Assembly: GCA_964346185.1 (NCBI GenBank)
Contig: CAYFTR010000005.1
Location: forward strand, 1-64,000
Origin: JAAYJS01 sp964346185
GTDB lineage: Bacteria > Bacillota > Clostridia > Eubacteriales > Eubacteriaceae
DNA length: 64,000 bases
Reading direction: 5' to 3'
A model generated the notes under the pieces. That model was given only the letters and a program-made list of their open reading frames with translations. It was not told the DNA's origin and made no database searches. The translations under genes and the position numbers were made by a program. Below are positions 42,364-52,196 of this stretch, piece by piece. Within the stretch, counting starts at the first letter, position 1, and each line of letters starts with the position of its first letter.

Positions 42364-44493
42364 ATGAAAAAAAGGATAGCCCTTGCCGGGAATCCGAACT
42401 CAGGAAAAACAACGCTCTTTAACGCCTTAACCGGCAGCACCCAACATGTGGGCAATTGGCCCGGTGTAACCGTCGAAAAAAAGGAAGGAAAATATAAAGC
42501 CCGAAAGGAGATTTCCGTTGTCGATTTGCCGGGGATTTATTCCCTGTCCCCATACACCTTGGAAGAGGTGATTGCACGGGATTTCATTCTCGAAGAAGCA
42601 CCGGATGCAATTATCAACATTGTCGACGGGACAAATCTGGAACGAAATTTGTATTTGACAACACAATTTTTGGAAACGGGAATACCCGTTGTCATTGCAT
42701 TGAATATGATGGACATCTTGGAAAAAAACGGTGATACACTCAATGTAAAAAAGCTTTCAAAACGTTTGGGTTGCCCCGTCGTTCCGATTTCAGCTTTGAA
42801 AAACAACGGCATCGAAGACTTGATGACCGTTGCCTTAAATGCGGCGGAAACATCCTCTGTCGGAGAGCCGATTTTAAAATACGGCCCTACCGTGGAAACC
42901 GCTTTGCAAAAAATTAAACAGGAACTTGCACAACACCCTCTCGACACACCCAAAGGGCGTTGGTACAGTATTAAAGTCTTCGAAAGGGATGACAAAACCC
43001 TGAAAAAGCTTAATTTGAGTCGGGCAACATTCAAAGCTGTCGAAGAAGTCATTCATCATACGGAAACTCTTATGGATGACGATTCGGAAAGCATTATAAC
43101 CGGCGAACGTTACGACCTTATCGAAGATATTTGTGCCGAAGTGCTTCAGAAAAAACAAACGGGTTTGTCAACCTCCGATAAAATTGACCGCATCGTTACC
43201 AACAAATGGTTCGGTTTACCCATTTTTATTTTTGTGATGTGGTTGATGTATTTTATTTCCGTATCTACCCTGGGCGGTATCATCACCGACTGGGTCAACG
43301 AAACGTTTTTTGCCGGCATTGTCACCGATGCCGCTACCTCTTTTTTAGAAAACGCCGGTGCATCGCCGTGGCTTTTCAGTTTGGTGGTTGACGGTATTAT
43401 TGCCGGTGTCGGTGCCGTTTTGGGATTTGTACCGCAGATTATGCTCTTGTTTTTCTTTATATCCATCTTGGAGGATTGCGGTTACATGGCACGGGTCGCT
43501 TTTATTATGGACCGAATTTTCAGACGTTTCGGCCTTTCGGGCAAATCCTTTATACCGATGTTAATCGGAACGGGGTGTTCGGTACCCGCCATTATGGCAA
43601 GCCGTACCATCGAACAGGACAGAGACCGTAAAATGACCGTTATGTTAACCCCTTTTGTGCCCTGTAGTGCCAAGTTGCCGATTTTTACCTTGATGGCAGC
43701 CACCTTTTTCCCCGATAACAGTTTTGTTGCCCCTTCCATGTACTTTTTAGGTATTGCCATGGTTATTTTGGCGGGCATTCTTCTGAAACGAAGCGCCCTG
43801 TTTAAAGGTGACCCCGCTCCCTTTGTAATGGAGTTACCACCTTACCACATGCCGAGATTAAAAGGTGTGTTGATTCATATGTGGGAAAAGGGGAAATCCT
43901 TTATTATGAAAGCCGGTACCGTTATTTTAGCCGGTGTCATGGTCATATGGTTTTTTCAAACCTTTAACTGGTCTTTCCAAACAGTTGAGACCGAGCAAAG
44001 TATTTTAGCCGATATCGGCCGTGCCGTCGCACCTTTGTTTGCACCTTTGGGCTTCGGTTCGTGGCAGGCGGCGGTATCCGTCTTTACGGGATTTTTAGCA
44101 AAAGAAACCGTCGTTGCAACCTTCGGCGTGTTGTTCGGTATTGCGGAAGCCACCGAGGAAACGGTCGGTTTGTACCCCCATGTTGGGACTTTGTTTACAC
44201 CCGTTGCCGCCTATGCTTTTATGGCCTTTAACCTGCTGGCCGCACCCTGCTTTGCCGCTATCGGAGCCACTAAAAGAGAAATGGGTTCATGGAAATGGAC
44301 ACTGATTACCATCGGTTTTCAAACCGGTTTAGCCTATGTAGTGGCTTTGGTTATTTATCAAATCGGTTCCGCCCTATTTTACGGCACGAACCTGAGCGGT
44401 GCATTGATCCTGTCGCTTATCATTGTCGGTGCTGTCATTTACACCTTGTTGAAATCTTTGCGTCAAAACAAAAAAGCTCTGTTGCAACGGTAA
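42364..44493 (+). CDS. feoB: Ferrous iron transport protein B
   Basis: This 709-residue inner-membrane protein takes up Fe(II) under anaerobic conditions. The N-terminal GTPase domain has G1 GNPNSGKTTLF, G3 DLPGIYSLSP, G4 NMMD and G5 SALKN, followed by a helical GDI region. The membrane part carries the two Gate motifs with conserved Cys in GTGCSVPAIMASRTI and FVPCSAKLPIF. Eight or more membrane segments follow. The start at 42364 is preceded by AGGAGG. No FeoC-like gene follows; hairpin 44521-44555 ends the operon. Confidence 0.95.
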   Translation: MKKRIALAGNPNSGKTTLFNALTGSTQHVGNWPGVTVEKKEGKYKARKEISVVDLPGIYSLSPYTLEEVIARDFILEEAPDAIINIVDGTNLERNLYLTTQFLETGIPVVIALNMMDILEKNGDTLNVKKLSKRLGCPVVPISALKNNGIEDLMTVALNAAETSSVGEPILKYGPTVETALQKIKQELAQHPLDTPKGRWYSIKVFERDDKTLKKLNLSRATFKAVEEVIHHTETLMDDDSESIITGERYDLIEDICAEVLQKKQTGLSTSDKIDRIVTNKWFGLPIFIFVMWLMYFISVSTLGGIITDWVNETFFAGIVTDAATSFLENAGASPWLFSLVVDGIIAGVGAVLGFVPQIMLLFFFISILEDCGYMARVAFIMDRIFRRFGLSGKSFIPMLIGTGCSVPAIMASRTIEQDRDRKMTVMLTPFVPCSAKLPIFTLMAATFFPDNSFVAPSMYFLGIAMVILAGILLKRSALFKGDPAPFVMELPPYHMPRLKGVLIHMWEKGKSFIMKAGTVILAGVMVIWFFQTFNWSFQTVETEQSILADIGRAVAPLFAPLGFGSWQAAVSVFTGFLAKETVVATFGVLFGIAEATEETVGLYPHVGTLFTPVAAYAFMAFNLLAAPCFAAIGATKREMGSWKWTLITIGFQTGLAYVVALVIYQIGSALFYGTNLSGALILSLIIVGAVIYTLLKSLRQNKKALLQR

Positions 44494-44520
44494 AAGGCCA
44501 ACGACTTTTAATACTTTTAC

Positions 44521-44555
44521 AACACCCGTCGAGGATACCCGCCTCTGCGGGTGTT
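44521..44555 (+). terminator. Terminator of the feo operon
   Basis: AACACCCG pairs with CGGGTGTT around a loop holding a smaller hairpin, followed by TTGTCTTTG. Confidence 0.7.
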
Positions 44556-44690
44556 TGTCTTTGTCCTCCTGACACCACCTGCTTTGCGCAATTTTAAGAC
44601 TCCTGTTGTATTCTGAATTTGTATCACCTATGCGTTGGAAATCAACTCTTTATTAAATTATTAAAGGTCTTCAAACCCTTAGGAGAAAAA

Positions 44691-45587
44691 ATGAAAAGAA
44701 AACTCTACCCTTTCGTGGTCATTATGGTTATTATCTGTCTTGTGTTAAGCGGTTGTGGTGCTCCCTACTCCAATCAGGCCTCCGACACCGGTATCGAAGC
44801 GGCTGTTGACAGTAAAAATATGAACACAACGTCGGAGTCCGCCGATACTTCAAATGTAGAGCAAAACGGAAAACGCATTATTACCTATCAAATTGACTAC
44901 CGGATCGACGATATCATCGAAGGCAACCGAACCGTAAAAGAGCGTATCACCCACTACAAAGGCTACGTCGATACCGAAGAGATTTTTTCGAATCGTCAAA
45001 CCTACAACTACACCCTGCGTATTCCCCAGGAAAGTGTCGACGCATTTGTCGATGATTTAAACGAAAAATTCGGAAATCCGACCCACCTCAATAAGCAGAC
45101 CGAAAATGTTACCGGCACTTACACCGATTTGGAAATGCGAATTAAAACCGAAGATGCCAAGTTGACACGGCTCAACGCCTTAATGGCACAGGCAACCGAT
45201 ATGAAGGATATGATTACTTTGGAGGAAGCCATTGCGGAGTCCATCTCCCGGAAAGAATCCATGCAAAACGAATTGAACCGCTTGGACCATTCCGTTCGTT
45301 ACGCAACCCTATATGTCAGCTTAAGTTCAAATGCTGTAACGTCCGCCCCGCTGCGGGACAGTTTTGGCACACGTGTTGCTAAAGCTTTTCAAAATATGTT
45401 GACCAATTCTCTACTTTTTGTGGAAAACACGGTCATTCTTCTCATCCACCTGTTGCCGCTTATAATCATTCTTGCACTTGTTATCCTGTATATTAGAAAA
45501 AGACATAAGAAAGACCTGTCGCTACCGAAAAACGGACTCTTTAAATGGGCAAAATCTCATAAAAACAAAGACGATCAACAGGATTGA
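44691..45587 (+). CDS. DUF4349 lipoprotein
   Basis: This 298-residue protein starts with a lipoprotein signal (lipobox VLSGC, Cys22). After a Ser/Thr-rich linker comes the DUF4349 domain: ITYQIDYRIDDI, ERITHYKGYVDTEE, YNYTLRIPQESVDAFVDDL, and a coiled-coil-like stretch with RLNALMAQA and ESISRKESMQNELNRLD. A membrane segment lies near residues 250-272, then a basic tail. The protein is therefore tethered at both ends with the middle outside. Function of the family is unknown. AGGAG precedes the start. Confidence 0.87.
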   Translation: MKRKLYPFVVIMVIICLVLSGCGAPYSNQASDTGIEAAVDSKNMNTTSESADTSNVEQNGKRIITYQIDYRIDDIIEGNRTVKERITHYKGYVDTEEIFSNRQTYNYTLRIPQESVDAFVDDLNEKFGNPTHLNKQTENVTGTYTDLEMRIKTEDAKLTRLNALMAQATDMKDMITLEEAIAESISRKESMQNELNRLDHSVRYATLYVSLSSNAVTSAPLRDSFGTRVAKAFQNMLTNSLLFVENTVILLIHLLPLIIILALVILYIRKRHKKDLSLPKNGLFKWAKSHKNKDDQQD

Positions 45588-45609
45588 TTTGCCCCGCCTT
45601 TAAAGATAA

Positions 45610-45633
45610 AAACCACCGTTAAACCGGTGGTTT
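45610..45633 (+). terminator. Terminator of the DUF4349 gene
   Basis: AAACCACCG pairs with CGGTGGTTT; followed by a moderately T-rich stretch. Confidence 0.75.
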
Positions 45634-45656
45634 CATTATTGTGGCTAACTCGTAAA

Positions 45657-45686
45657 AAAGAACCGAAACATATGTCTCGGTTCTTT
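45657..45686 (-). terminator. Terminator of tRNA-Asn
   Basis: AAAGAACCGA and TCGGTTCTTT form a 10-bp stem followed on the minus strand by a T run. Confidence 0.8.
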
Positions 45687-45771
45687 ATAAATATCGCCTA
45701 CAACTACACGAAATTTAACGGCATAATTGCCTTAATTCGCACTCTGCAGATGATTTCTAAAATAATCGAAA

Positions 45772-45846
<75 letters not shown>

Positions 45847-46034
45847 AGATATTCTTAATTATAGCATGATTGGGTTTCTTGTCAAGGTGTTTGCCGTTTG
45901 TGTCGTTACAATTCCCTTGAATATATCAGGCTTTAAAATTAAAAACGACAAGGTAGTCTCATGACAGTTATGCCTTATAATTTGTACCATGCCGTTTTTT
46001 AAAATTATAATTTTTAACTTTCTGCTTAAAACTT

Positions 46035-47424
46035 TCAACTCTCCGATTTTCGCCTGATTTGATCTTGTATTTCCTGTACTCTTGCCATGGTCAGTTTATT
46101 AAAGACCAAGGTCACAACGGCCGCTAAAGCGGAAGAGGCGATAGGCATAAAATGCGTCAAATTTTTAATACCCGAAACAATAGCCGGAGATGACTCAATC
46201 CCTGCCCGATAACCGATAACGGAAAGCATAAGTGCCGTGAGCGATCCGGTTATGATCAAGGCAATTTTAGGCGGCATATTGGCCATACTCATTAAAAAAC
46301 CTTTGCCTTCTTTACCGTAGTGAAGTTCGGAATAGTCCGTTGCGTCGGCGTACATGGCGGGGCTGGCACAATTGGACAAAGTCAATCCGACGTATTGAAA
46401 GGCGATAAAAAGAATAAAAGAAGTAGTGGTCTTTGCAAACACCCATGTCACTAAATGGCTGATAATAACAATAATATATCCCCAGATAAATATTGTCCTT
46501 TTATCTATTTTTTTGCAATCATCGGAAAGATCATTGCAACGGCAAAATTGATAAATCCTGTAGAACCTAAGAAAACGGCGAGCATGGGCAAATCATTCAA
46601 CACATAAATAAAGTAATAGGTCAGCAAACCGGCCAATCCGAAAAATCCCAACAAACGAAAAGTATCCGCCATAATCATTGCTAAAATATGCTGGTTTTTA
46701 AAAAAGATCGTTGCCATCTGCTTAAAGCTGATAGTAGACTTTTTCCTCGACTGCTCTCCGCTCAGTTGAGGTGCACGGTAAATGTCGTAGGGTTTTGTAA
46801 CCTTAAAAGCAATAAAAAAAGTAAGGGTCATAATCACCGCAAAGGTTACGGTCGTTAGGAAAAATCCACGTTCTCCTGGAACTTCCGCTCCGCCTCCTGT
46901 AAATGAAAGTAACAAAGGCATTGCTGTATAACCGAAAATAATATTGGATAACGACTGTAATTGAAACCTTGCTGCGGAGATGCTGCTCCTCTCATGATTG
47001 GTTTTTGTCATTAAAGGAATCAATGCATATAAGGCACCGTATACCAGATTTACGCACACATGCCCGAGGATATAAACCACACTGAAAACAGCAATTTGTA
47101 CCGGAAGGCTGAAATGATAGTTGGTAAAAATCAATATAAAAAATAATCCGTATAAAGGTGCCCCGATCAGCAACCACGAGCGATATCTCCCCATTTTAAA
47201 TTGGTTTTTTCAACAAAACCGCCTACTAAGGGCACGGAGATCATATCCCCTACCCTGCCGATGGCTAATACCGAAGCGATGGATACCATCGGTATGCGAA
47301 CGATATCCGTCATATAATAATTCATGTAATACGTATTCATTGACATGAGCAACGAAAAACCGAACACGGCAAGTGCATAACCATATATTGTAGACGTTTT
47401 CAATTTGGTGCGATTCTCTTCCAT
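46035..47424 (-). pseudogene. GPH family transporter broken by two frameshifts
   Basis: Three consecutive minus-strand frames together give one MelB-like transporter of about 463 residues, the length of the intact homologue at 40034-41416. From ATG 47424 the frame runs to TNLKWG and is lost at a G4 run (47189-47192). One added base continues it as RYRSWLLIGAPLYG, the usual GPH loop. The second break is an A7 run (46508-46514), where one more base gives KKIDKRTIFIWGYI and joins the last part. Both lesions are apparent one-base losses in homopolymers. It is transcribed from a promoter with the AGAACGTGTTCT operator and is probably part of the TetR module. Confidence 0.8.
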
Positions 47425-47495
47425 TCAACGACTCCCTATTTTATCTTTCCCTAAAACAATGCATTTTTTGTTTTGTGTAATATTTTTTAATTACG

Positions 47496-47558
47496 ATAAA
47501 AGAACGTGTTCTGTCTCTAAATTTACGCTATTTTTCGCTTTTTGTCAACGTGAAATGT
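47496..47558 (-). promoter_or_regulatory. Promoter and operator of the decayed GPH transporter
   Basis: On the minus strand TTGACA, a 17-base spacer and TAAATT form the promoter. About ten bases beyond the -10 lies the near-palindrome AGAAC-n2-GTTCT (47501-47512). The identical 12-mer sits at the same place in the promoter of the URO-D gene at 48473. Confidence 0.65.
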
Positions 47559-47649
47559 TTTTTAGTTTTTTTTACTAATTTTAAGTCCTTTAACTTCTCT
47601 TTGTCCGACATATGTTATAATCAATTTAATTTTATATGGTGGTGATGAT

Positions 47650-48312
47650 TTGAAATCCAAACAATTCCGTAAAAACAGACAAGAAATCTTAGAAATTGCC
47701 GCTTTTTTGTTTGACCGAAAGGGTTATGCAAAAACGACAATGAGAGACATTGCCGCCCAATGCGACAGTTCATTGGGCGGAATTACCTACTATTTTCCAA
47801 AGAAATTTAATATCGCCAAATCATTGGAACAGCTCTATCAAAAAAATTTCTATAACCAAATTCATAAAATCTATTCTCGCCTCAATTTATCCACGATCGA
47901 GGCGGATACCGTATACCTTTATACCATCAACATTACCAGTATTAAAGATCATAAACGCTGTGCTTTTCTCTATGACCTTTACCGGGAAGGTAAATTGACC
48001 GACTTAATCAGTGAAAATGTTTTTATGCAATTTACCAGAAAGGTGCATTACCTTAATTTGGGATGGAGCAACGAAGAGATTACCCTCTATAATATTTTTT
48101 ATATCGGTATGTATCAACAATTAATAGAAGGTGTCAGCAGACAGTGGATTAAGGATGCCGACAAAGCGATTGAACTTTTTAACATCCACCACTTACATCA
48201 ATTAAAATTTTCACCCGAGGAAATAAAAGCTATTTTAAATGTGGCTATCCCCATTTGCAAAGAAATTCAAGTTCTGTCAAACAATTTATTTGATGTCACC
48301 TTACAATACTGA
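47650..48312 (+). CDS. TetR family transcriptional regulator
   Basis: This 220-residue protein has an N-terminal TetR helix-turn-helix (RQEILEIAAFLFDRKGYAKT, TMRDIAAQCDSSLGGITYYF) and a longer helical ligand domain of unique sequence. It starts at TTG 47650 after GGTGGTGAT. It lies between the divergent decayed transporter and the URO-D-family genes. Both flanking promoters carry the same AGAACGTGTTCT site, the obvious candidate for its operator. The inducer is unknown, presumably the substrate imported by the transporter. Confidence 0.88.
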   Translation: MKSKQFRKNRQEILEIAAFLFDRKGYAKTTMRDIAAQCDSSLGGITYYFPKKFNIAKSLEQLYQKNFYNQIHKIYSRLNLSTIEADTVYLYTINITSIKDHKRCAFLYDLYREGKLTDLISENVFMQFTRKVHYLNLGWSNEEITLYNIFYIGMYQQLIEGVSRQWIKDADKAIELFNIHHLHQLKFSPEEIKAILNVAIPICKEIQVLSNNLFDVTLQY

Positions 48313-48348
48313 AAAACAAAACCTTAGGTTTAAAGTTTATGAAAACGG

Positions 48349-48395
48349 TTGACATCAATCTTTTTTTTTGCTACTTTTTAAAAAGAACGTGTTCT
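48349..48395 (+). promoter_or_regulatory. Promoter and operator of the URO-D-family genes
   Basis: TTGACA near 48349 is followed after 17 bases by a poor -10 (TACTTT), and then by AGAACGTGTTCT at 48384-48395. The layout mirrors the divergent transporter promoter, with the operator just downstream of the -10. Confidence 0.6.
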
Positions 48396-48472
48396 TATTT
48401 TGTAAATATTAATTTTTTAATGGTTCCTGTTTTTTAGAGCGTATTTTATTTTTAAGAAAGTGGAGTTTTTTT

Positions 48473-49858
48473 ATGAAAGATGATGTCAAAAAACTGCAAG
48501 AAAAACGGTTTAAGTTGTATTCGGATTTTTTTAACAATAAACTGCCGGAATGGGTTCCCATGGAGTTGGGTTTCGGTACCCAAGTCGTCGGCGGTTACGG
48601 CAACTCAAATTTATTTGATTTTCAATACGATTATACCAAGCTGTACGAACCCGCAATGACATTAGCGGATAAAATTTACAGTGACAAACCGATTACCTCG
48701 CCGGTACACCAAAACTTGTCTCGCCCGCCGGCATTTTATCAAAGTTTAGGGTCTCAATCTTTTGTGATGGGTAATAATGGCTTTGTGCAACACCCCGAAG
48801 TTGTCGGCATGATGGCGGACGAATACGACCGACTCATTGAAGATCCCTATGCTTTTTTATGGGAAGTGGTATTGCCGAGACAATACAAAAATCTGGATTT
48901 ATCCAACCCTGTTAATATGGTTATTTCTTTTGAAATGTCCAAGCTTGCCATGGCGGAAGACGCCAACGCCTCAATGCCCATGTTCTTGGATTTAATCGAT
49001 CAAAAAGGTTACTACCCCGGCGGTCCGGTAACCTCGGCGGGTTTTTCCGAAGCACCTTTCGACTTTATTGCCGATCAGTTAAGAAGTTTCAGCGGCATTT
49101 CCAAGGACGTACGCCGTCAAAGATCCAAAATTAAAGAAGCCTGCGAACAATTATTACCGCTATGCTTCTATTGGGGATTGCCCGCTCAGCCCCATCCGGA
49201 AGGCTCCGTTTTTACCCCTTTGCACATGCCTACCTTTATGAGAGAAAAAGACTTTGCGGAATTATGGTATCCGACTTATAAAACCATGCTCGAGCAATGG
49301 GCGGCAACCGGTGCACGTACCACCGCCTTCTGCGAGGACGATTGGACCCGCTACCTGGATTATCTCTTAGATCTGCCCGCCGGTACCGTCTTATGGTTTG
49401 AATACGGCGATCCGAAAACCATTAAAGAAAAATTGGGGGACAAAATGATTATTCGCGGCTTGTACCCCGTAACACTTATGAAAACCGGCACCAAGCAGGA
49501 GTGCATCGACAAAGCCAAAGAACTTCTGGATATTATGATGCCCGGCGGCGGTTACATTTTCGGATTTGATAAAAACCCCTTAACCATCGAGGATATTAAC
49601 GTCGATAACTATGCGGCGGTCGCTGAGTTTGTCCACGAATACGCACGCTACGACAACCCCGGTGAAGCCTACGGCACACCCTTAAACAGCGAAGGCTTTA
49701 TCCGTGACGAAAGCATTATCGGACCCTTTAAATCGAAATACCGTTTTAATTGGGAAGACTTTAAGGAAAAATGCCCCTTAGTACCCGAATCCGCAAGAGC
49801 CAGATTTGAAAGCTACGATTTAAATATCTTTAAACAAGTGATGAACCTGTTGTCATAA
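48473..49858 (+). CDS. Uroporphyrinogen decarboxylase superfamily protein (URO-D-like)
   Basis: This 461-residue protein has the general URO-D/MtaA layout, with a helical N-terminal region and a C-terminal TIM-barrel part holding PTFMREKDFAELWYPTY, AFCEDDW (286-291 begins at Phe286), WFEYGDPKTIKEKLGD and MMPGGGYIFGFDKNPL. Zinc-dependent methyltransferases of this superfamily use HxC plus a later Cys. Here only Cys287 is evident, the His position being Ala and the later Cys absent, so it is unlikely to be a classical zinc methyltransferase or HemE. The substrate is unknown. The gene is paired with a paralogue, a TetR regulator and a GPH transporter. Confidence 0.75.
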   Translation: MKDDVKKLQEKRFKLYSDFFNNKLPEWVPMELGFGTQVVGGYGNSNLFDFQYDYTKLYEPAMTLADKIYSDKPITSPVHQNLSRPPAFYQSLGSQSFVMGNNGFVQHPEVVGMMADEYDRLIEDPYAFLWEVVLPRQYKNLDLSNPVNMVISFEMSKLAMAEDANASMPMFLDLIDQKGYYPGGPVTSAGFSEAPFDFIADQLRSFSGISKDVRRQRSKIKEACEQLLPLCFYWGLPAQPHPEGSVFTPLHMPTFMREKDFAELWYPTYKTMLEQWAATGARTTAFCEDDWTRYLDYLLDLPAGTVLWFEYGDPKTIKEKLGDKMIIRGLYPVTLMKTGTKQECIDKAKELLDIMMPGGGYIFGFDKNPLTIEDINVDNYAAVAEFVHEYARYDNPGEAYGTPLNSEGFIRDESIIGPFKSKYRFNWEDFKEKCPLVPESARARFESYDLNIFKQVMNLLS

Positions 49859-49898
49859 GCATTTGGTTTTAAAATATTTTACCGCAGGAGGAAATTTT

Positions 49899-51281
49899 AT
49901 GTCTCAATCTGATTTATAAGAAAAAAGAAAAAAGATATTCAGCGACTTTTATAACAACATTGTCCCCGAGCGTTTGCCAGTATCCATGTCCGTTCCCTTC
50001 GGAATTGTAGCGAACTACGGTAAAGTGGATCTCGTTTCCCACCAGTACAACTTTAATTTATTGGCAGAACCCGCCGATGCACTTTGCCAAAAAATATATT
50101 CGGATACCTGCCTTGTTGTACCACCCAATATTGTCGGAACCAGACCGCCCTCCTTTTACGAATTGCTCCGTTCCAATAATTTTGTAATGAGCCAAAGCGG
50201 TCAAATGCAACATCCGGAAGTAGTGGGAATGGAAGCTTGTGCCTATCCGGATTTAATTGAAAGAGGTTTCGACTTTTTGCTGGAAGACGTTGTGCCCAAA
50301 CAACACCCCAGAATGTCCACGGACGATCCCGTTAAGCGTGCCTTCTACTTTGATATGGCAAAGAACGCTCTTAATAAAGACACTGTAAGTTTTCTGCCTG
50401 TTTACGGGCAATTAGTTGAAAAATACGACTATTACCCCGGAGCTCCATTAGGATCCTTTGCCATCTCCGAAGCACCTTTGGACTTTGTTGCCGACCAATT
50501 ACGCAGCTTTTCCGGAATTTCCAAGGATATCCGCAGAAACCCCGACATGGTAAAAGAGGCTTGTGAGGCCGTACTGCCGTCGGTCTTTAAATGGGGACTT
50601 ACCCCTAACCCCCATCCGGAGGGTTCCGTGTTCTTGCCCCTCCATATGCCTACATTTATGAGAGAAAAGGATTTTGTCGAGATCTATATGCCTACATTCC
50701 GCAAACAAATCGAACAATATGCCGCTCTCGGAATACGCCCCTCCATTTTCTGCGAGGACGACTGGATGCGTTATTTAGACATTATTTACGACGAATTCCC
50801 GGCAGGTTGTAAACTTCAATTTGAGTACGGCGATCCGAAGCTCGTAAAAGAAAAAATGAAAGATAAATTTATCCTTACCGGACTTTTCCCGGTCAGTTCC
50901 CTGAAAATGGATACCCCTGAAAAAATTGTAGACCGTGCGAAAGAATTTTTGGATATTATGTTGCCCGGCGGTTGCTATTACTTCGGCTTTGACAAAAACC
51001 CGCTTTCCTCAAAAGATGCCGACCTCGATGCCTGGGCGGCATTGGCAAGCTTTGTCAGAGATTACAGCGTCTGTGACAATGCCGGCGACAGCTTCGGCAC
51101 TCCTCTGAATGCGGAAGGCTTTAAACGAGATTTGTCCGTTGTTCCTGAAGTCAAATCAAAACACCTTTTTAATTGGGAGGAACATCTCGCCGAATATCCA
51201 CACACACCGAGCTTTGCAAAAGATAAATACGAAAGTATCAATCACGAAATTTTTGTCTCTTATATGAATCTGTTAATTTAA
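49899..51281 (+). pseudogene. Second URO-D-like gene with a nonsense codon at position 7
   Basis: A paralogue of the gene upstream: FCEDDW, FEYGDPKLVKEKMKD and MLPGGCYYFGFDKNPL align throughout. The natural start is ATG 49899, eight bases after AGGAGG. Codon 7 is TAA (49917-49919), where the paralogue has Gln in LQEKR. The frame downstream is open to the end and still aligns with the paralogue N-terminus (KRKKIFSDFYNN). A C-to-T change of CAA would explain it. The next in-frame ATG (49974) has no ribosome binding site and would lose 25 conserved residues. It is probably a recent nonsense mutant; readthrough or sequencing error are alternatives. Confidence 0.75.
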
Positions 51282-51306
51282 TCCAACCGACTTTTTAAAA
51301 TCACAA

Positions 51307-51337
51307 AAGTAACCCCGCCGTCAATGCGGGGTTACTT
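51307..51337 (+). terminator. Terminator of the URO-D-like genes
   Basis: AAGTAACCCCGC and GCGGGGTTACTT form a 12-bp stem followed by TTT. Confidence 0.9.
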
Positions 51338-51602
51338 TTTCGTATCAACCCCATCTTTTCATATCAACCCAATGATTGAACACGCCATTTATCATCACTA
51401 ACCGTCATCTGTTTAAAAAACGTGTCTTACGATAACGCACCGACGGTACGATGGGAGCGATATAATAAAAATTTTACATCCAGCGCCTGCAAAACGGTAT
51501 ATCGATTTTTTTTATCATTTTACCCTTTAACAATATCAATTTAACTTTTATTTTGTTAAATGAATGTTATAATAGGTCAAAACATAAAAAGGAGATTTTT
51601 AC
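51338..51602. other. Intergenic region upstream of the small membrane protein
   Basis: No gene is seen. A -10 (TATAAT near 51569) lies 28 bases upstream of the next start, without a convincing -35. The phrase ATATCAACCC or a near copy occurs twice near 51344-51372, probably by chance. Confidence 0.35.
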
Positions 51603-52136
51603 ATGAACACAGCAAGTGAGCAAGCAGCTTTTAACAGCTTAGCGGCGCTCGGCGTATTTTTAGTTATTATTCTTGCAGTAATTATTTTTGTGTACGTCTT
51701 GCGTGCCATCGCTTTGTACACCATGGCCAAGCGACAAAACATTGCCAACGCCTGGTTGGCATGGGTGCCCATCGGACAGGAGTATGTTTACGGTATGGTC
51801 CTTAAGGAAAAAATTACTGTCACCTCCACCCTTACCATCCCCTACGCACAATGGGTATTAATCGGTTTGACCACATTAAGTACGATGACTTCCAAAAACG
51901 ACATACTGATGATTATCGTATCCATCGTTACCATTGTTGTCACCATATTGGCATGGTTAAGATTATACAAATTGTATGCACCGGAAAAAGCGGTCTTATA
52001 TACGGTACTGTCCGTCATTATTCCGATCGCATCACCCATAATTATGATGATTATTCGAAAAAACACTCCGGTCGAATACGATTTTACCGATATCGGCGGT
52101 TCCGACTCAAATAAAAACGACGGCTTAACCTTATAA
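51603..52136 (+). CDS. Small multi-spanning membrane protein, function unknown
   Basis: This 177-residue protein has about four hydrophobic segments (residues about 14-36, 78-96, 100-120 and 130-150) and a short acidic, hydrophilic tail. Between the first two, NAWLAWVPIGQEYVYGMVL resembles the loop of small DUF5684-like integral membrane proteins of Bacillota, but the assignment is tentative. AAGGAG precedes ATG 51603. Neighbours do not suggest a function. Hairpin 52197-52236 follows. Confidence 0.7.
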   Translation: MNTASEQAAFNSLAALGVFLVIILAVIIFVYVLRAIALYTMAKRQNIANAWLAWVPIGQEYVYGMVLKEKITVTSTLTIPYAQWVLIGLTTLSTMTSKNDILMIIVSIVTIVVTILAWLRLYKLYAPEKAVLYTVLSVIIPIASPIIMMIIRKNTPVEYDFTDIGGSDSNKNDGLTL

Positions 52137-52196
52137 TTTCTCCAATTTTACGGGGAATTTAAGATTAATTTTCTAAAATACAACTCAATAGAACCG

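Noticed and set aside
46505..46520. Programmed -1 frameshift at A AAA AAA in the GPH gene.
   Set aside because: A second frameshift 680 bases upstream also needs correction, so decay or sequence error is simpler.
49917..49919. Pyrrolysine recoding in a methyltransferase-like gene.
   Set aside because: The stop is TAA, not TAG, and the paralogue has Gln at this position.
49974..51281. A normal gene starting at ATG 49974.
   Set aside because: No ribosome binding site, and homology to the paralogue extends upstream to ATG 49899 through the TAA codon.
51344..51372. Short repeat of ATCAACCC near the end of the URO-D-like genes.
   Set aside because: Only two imperfect copies of low complexity; likely chance.
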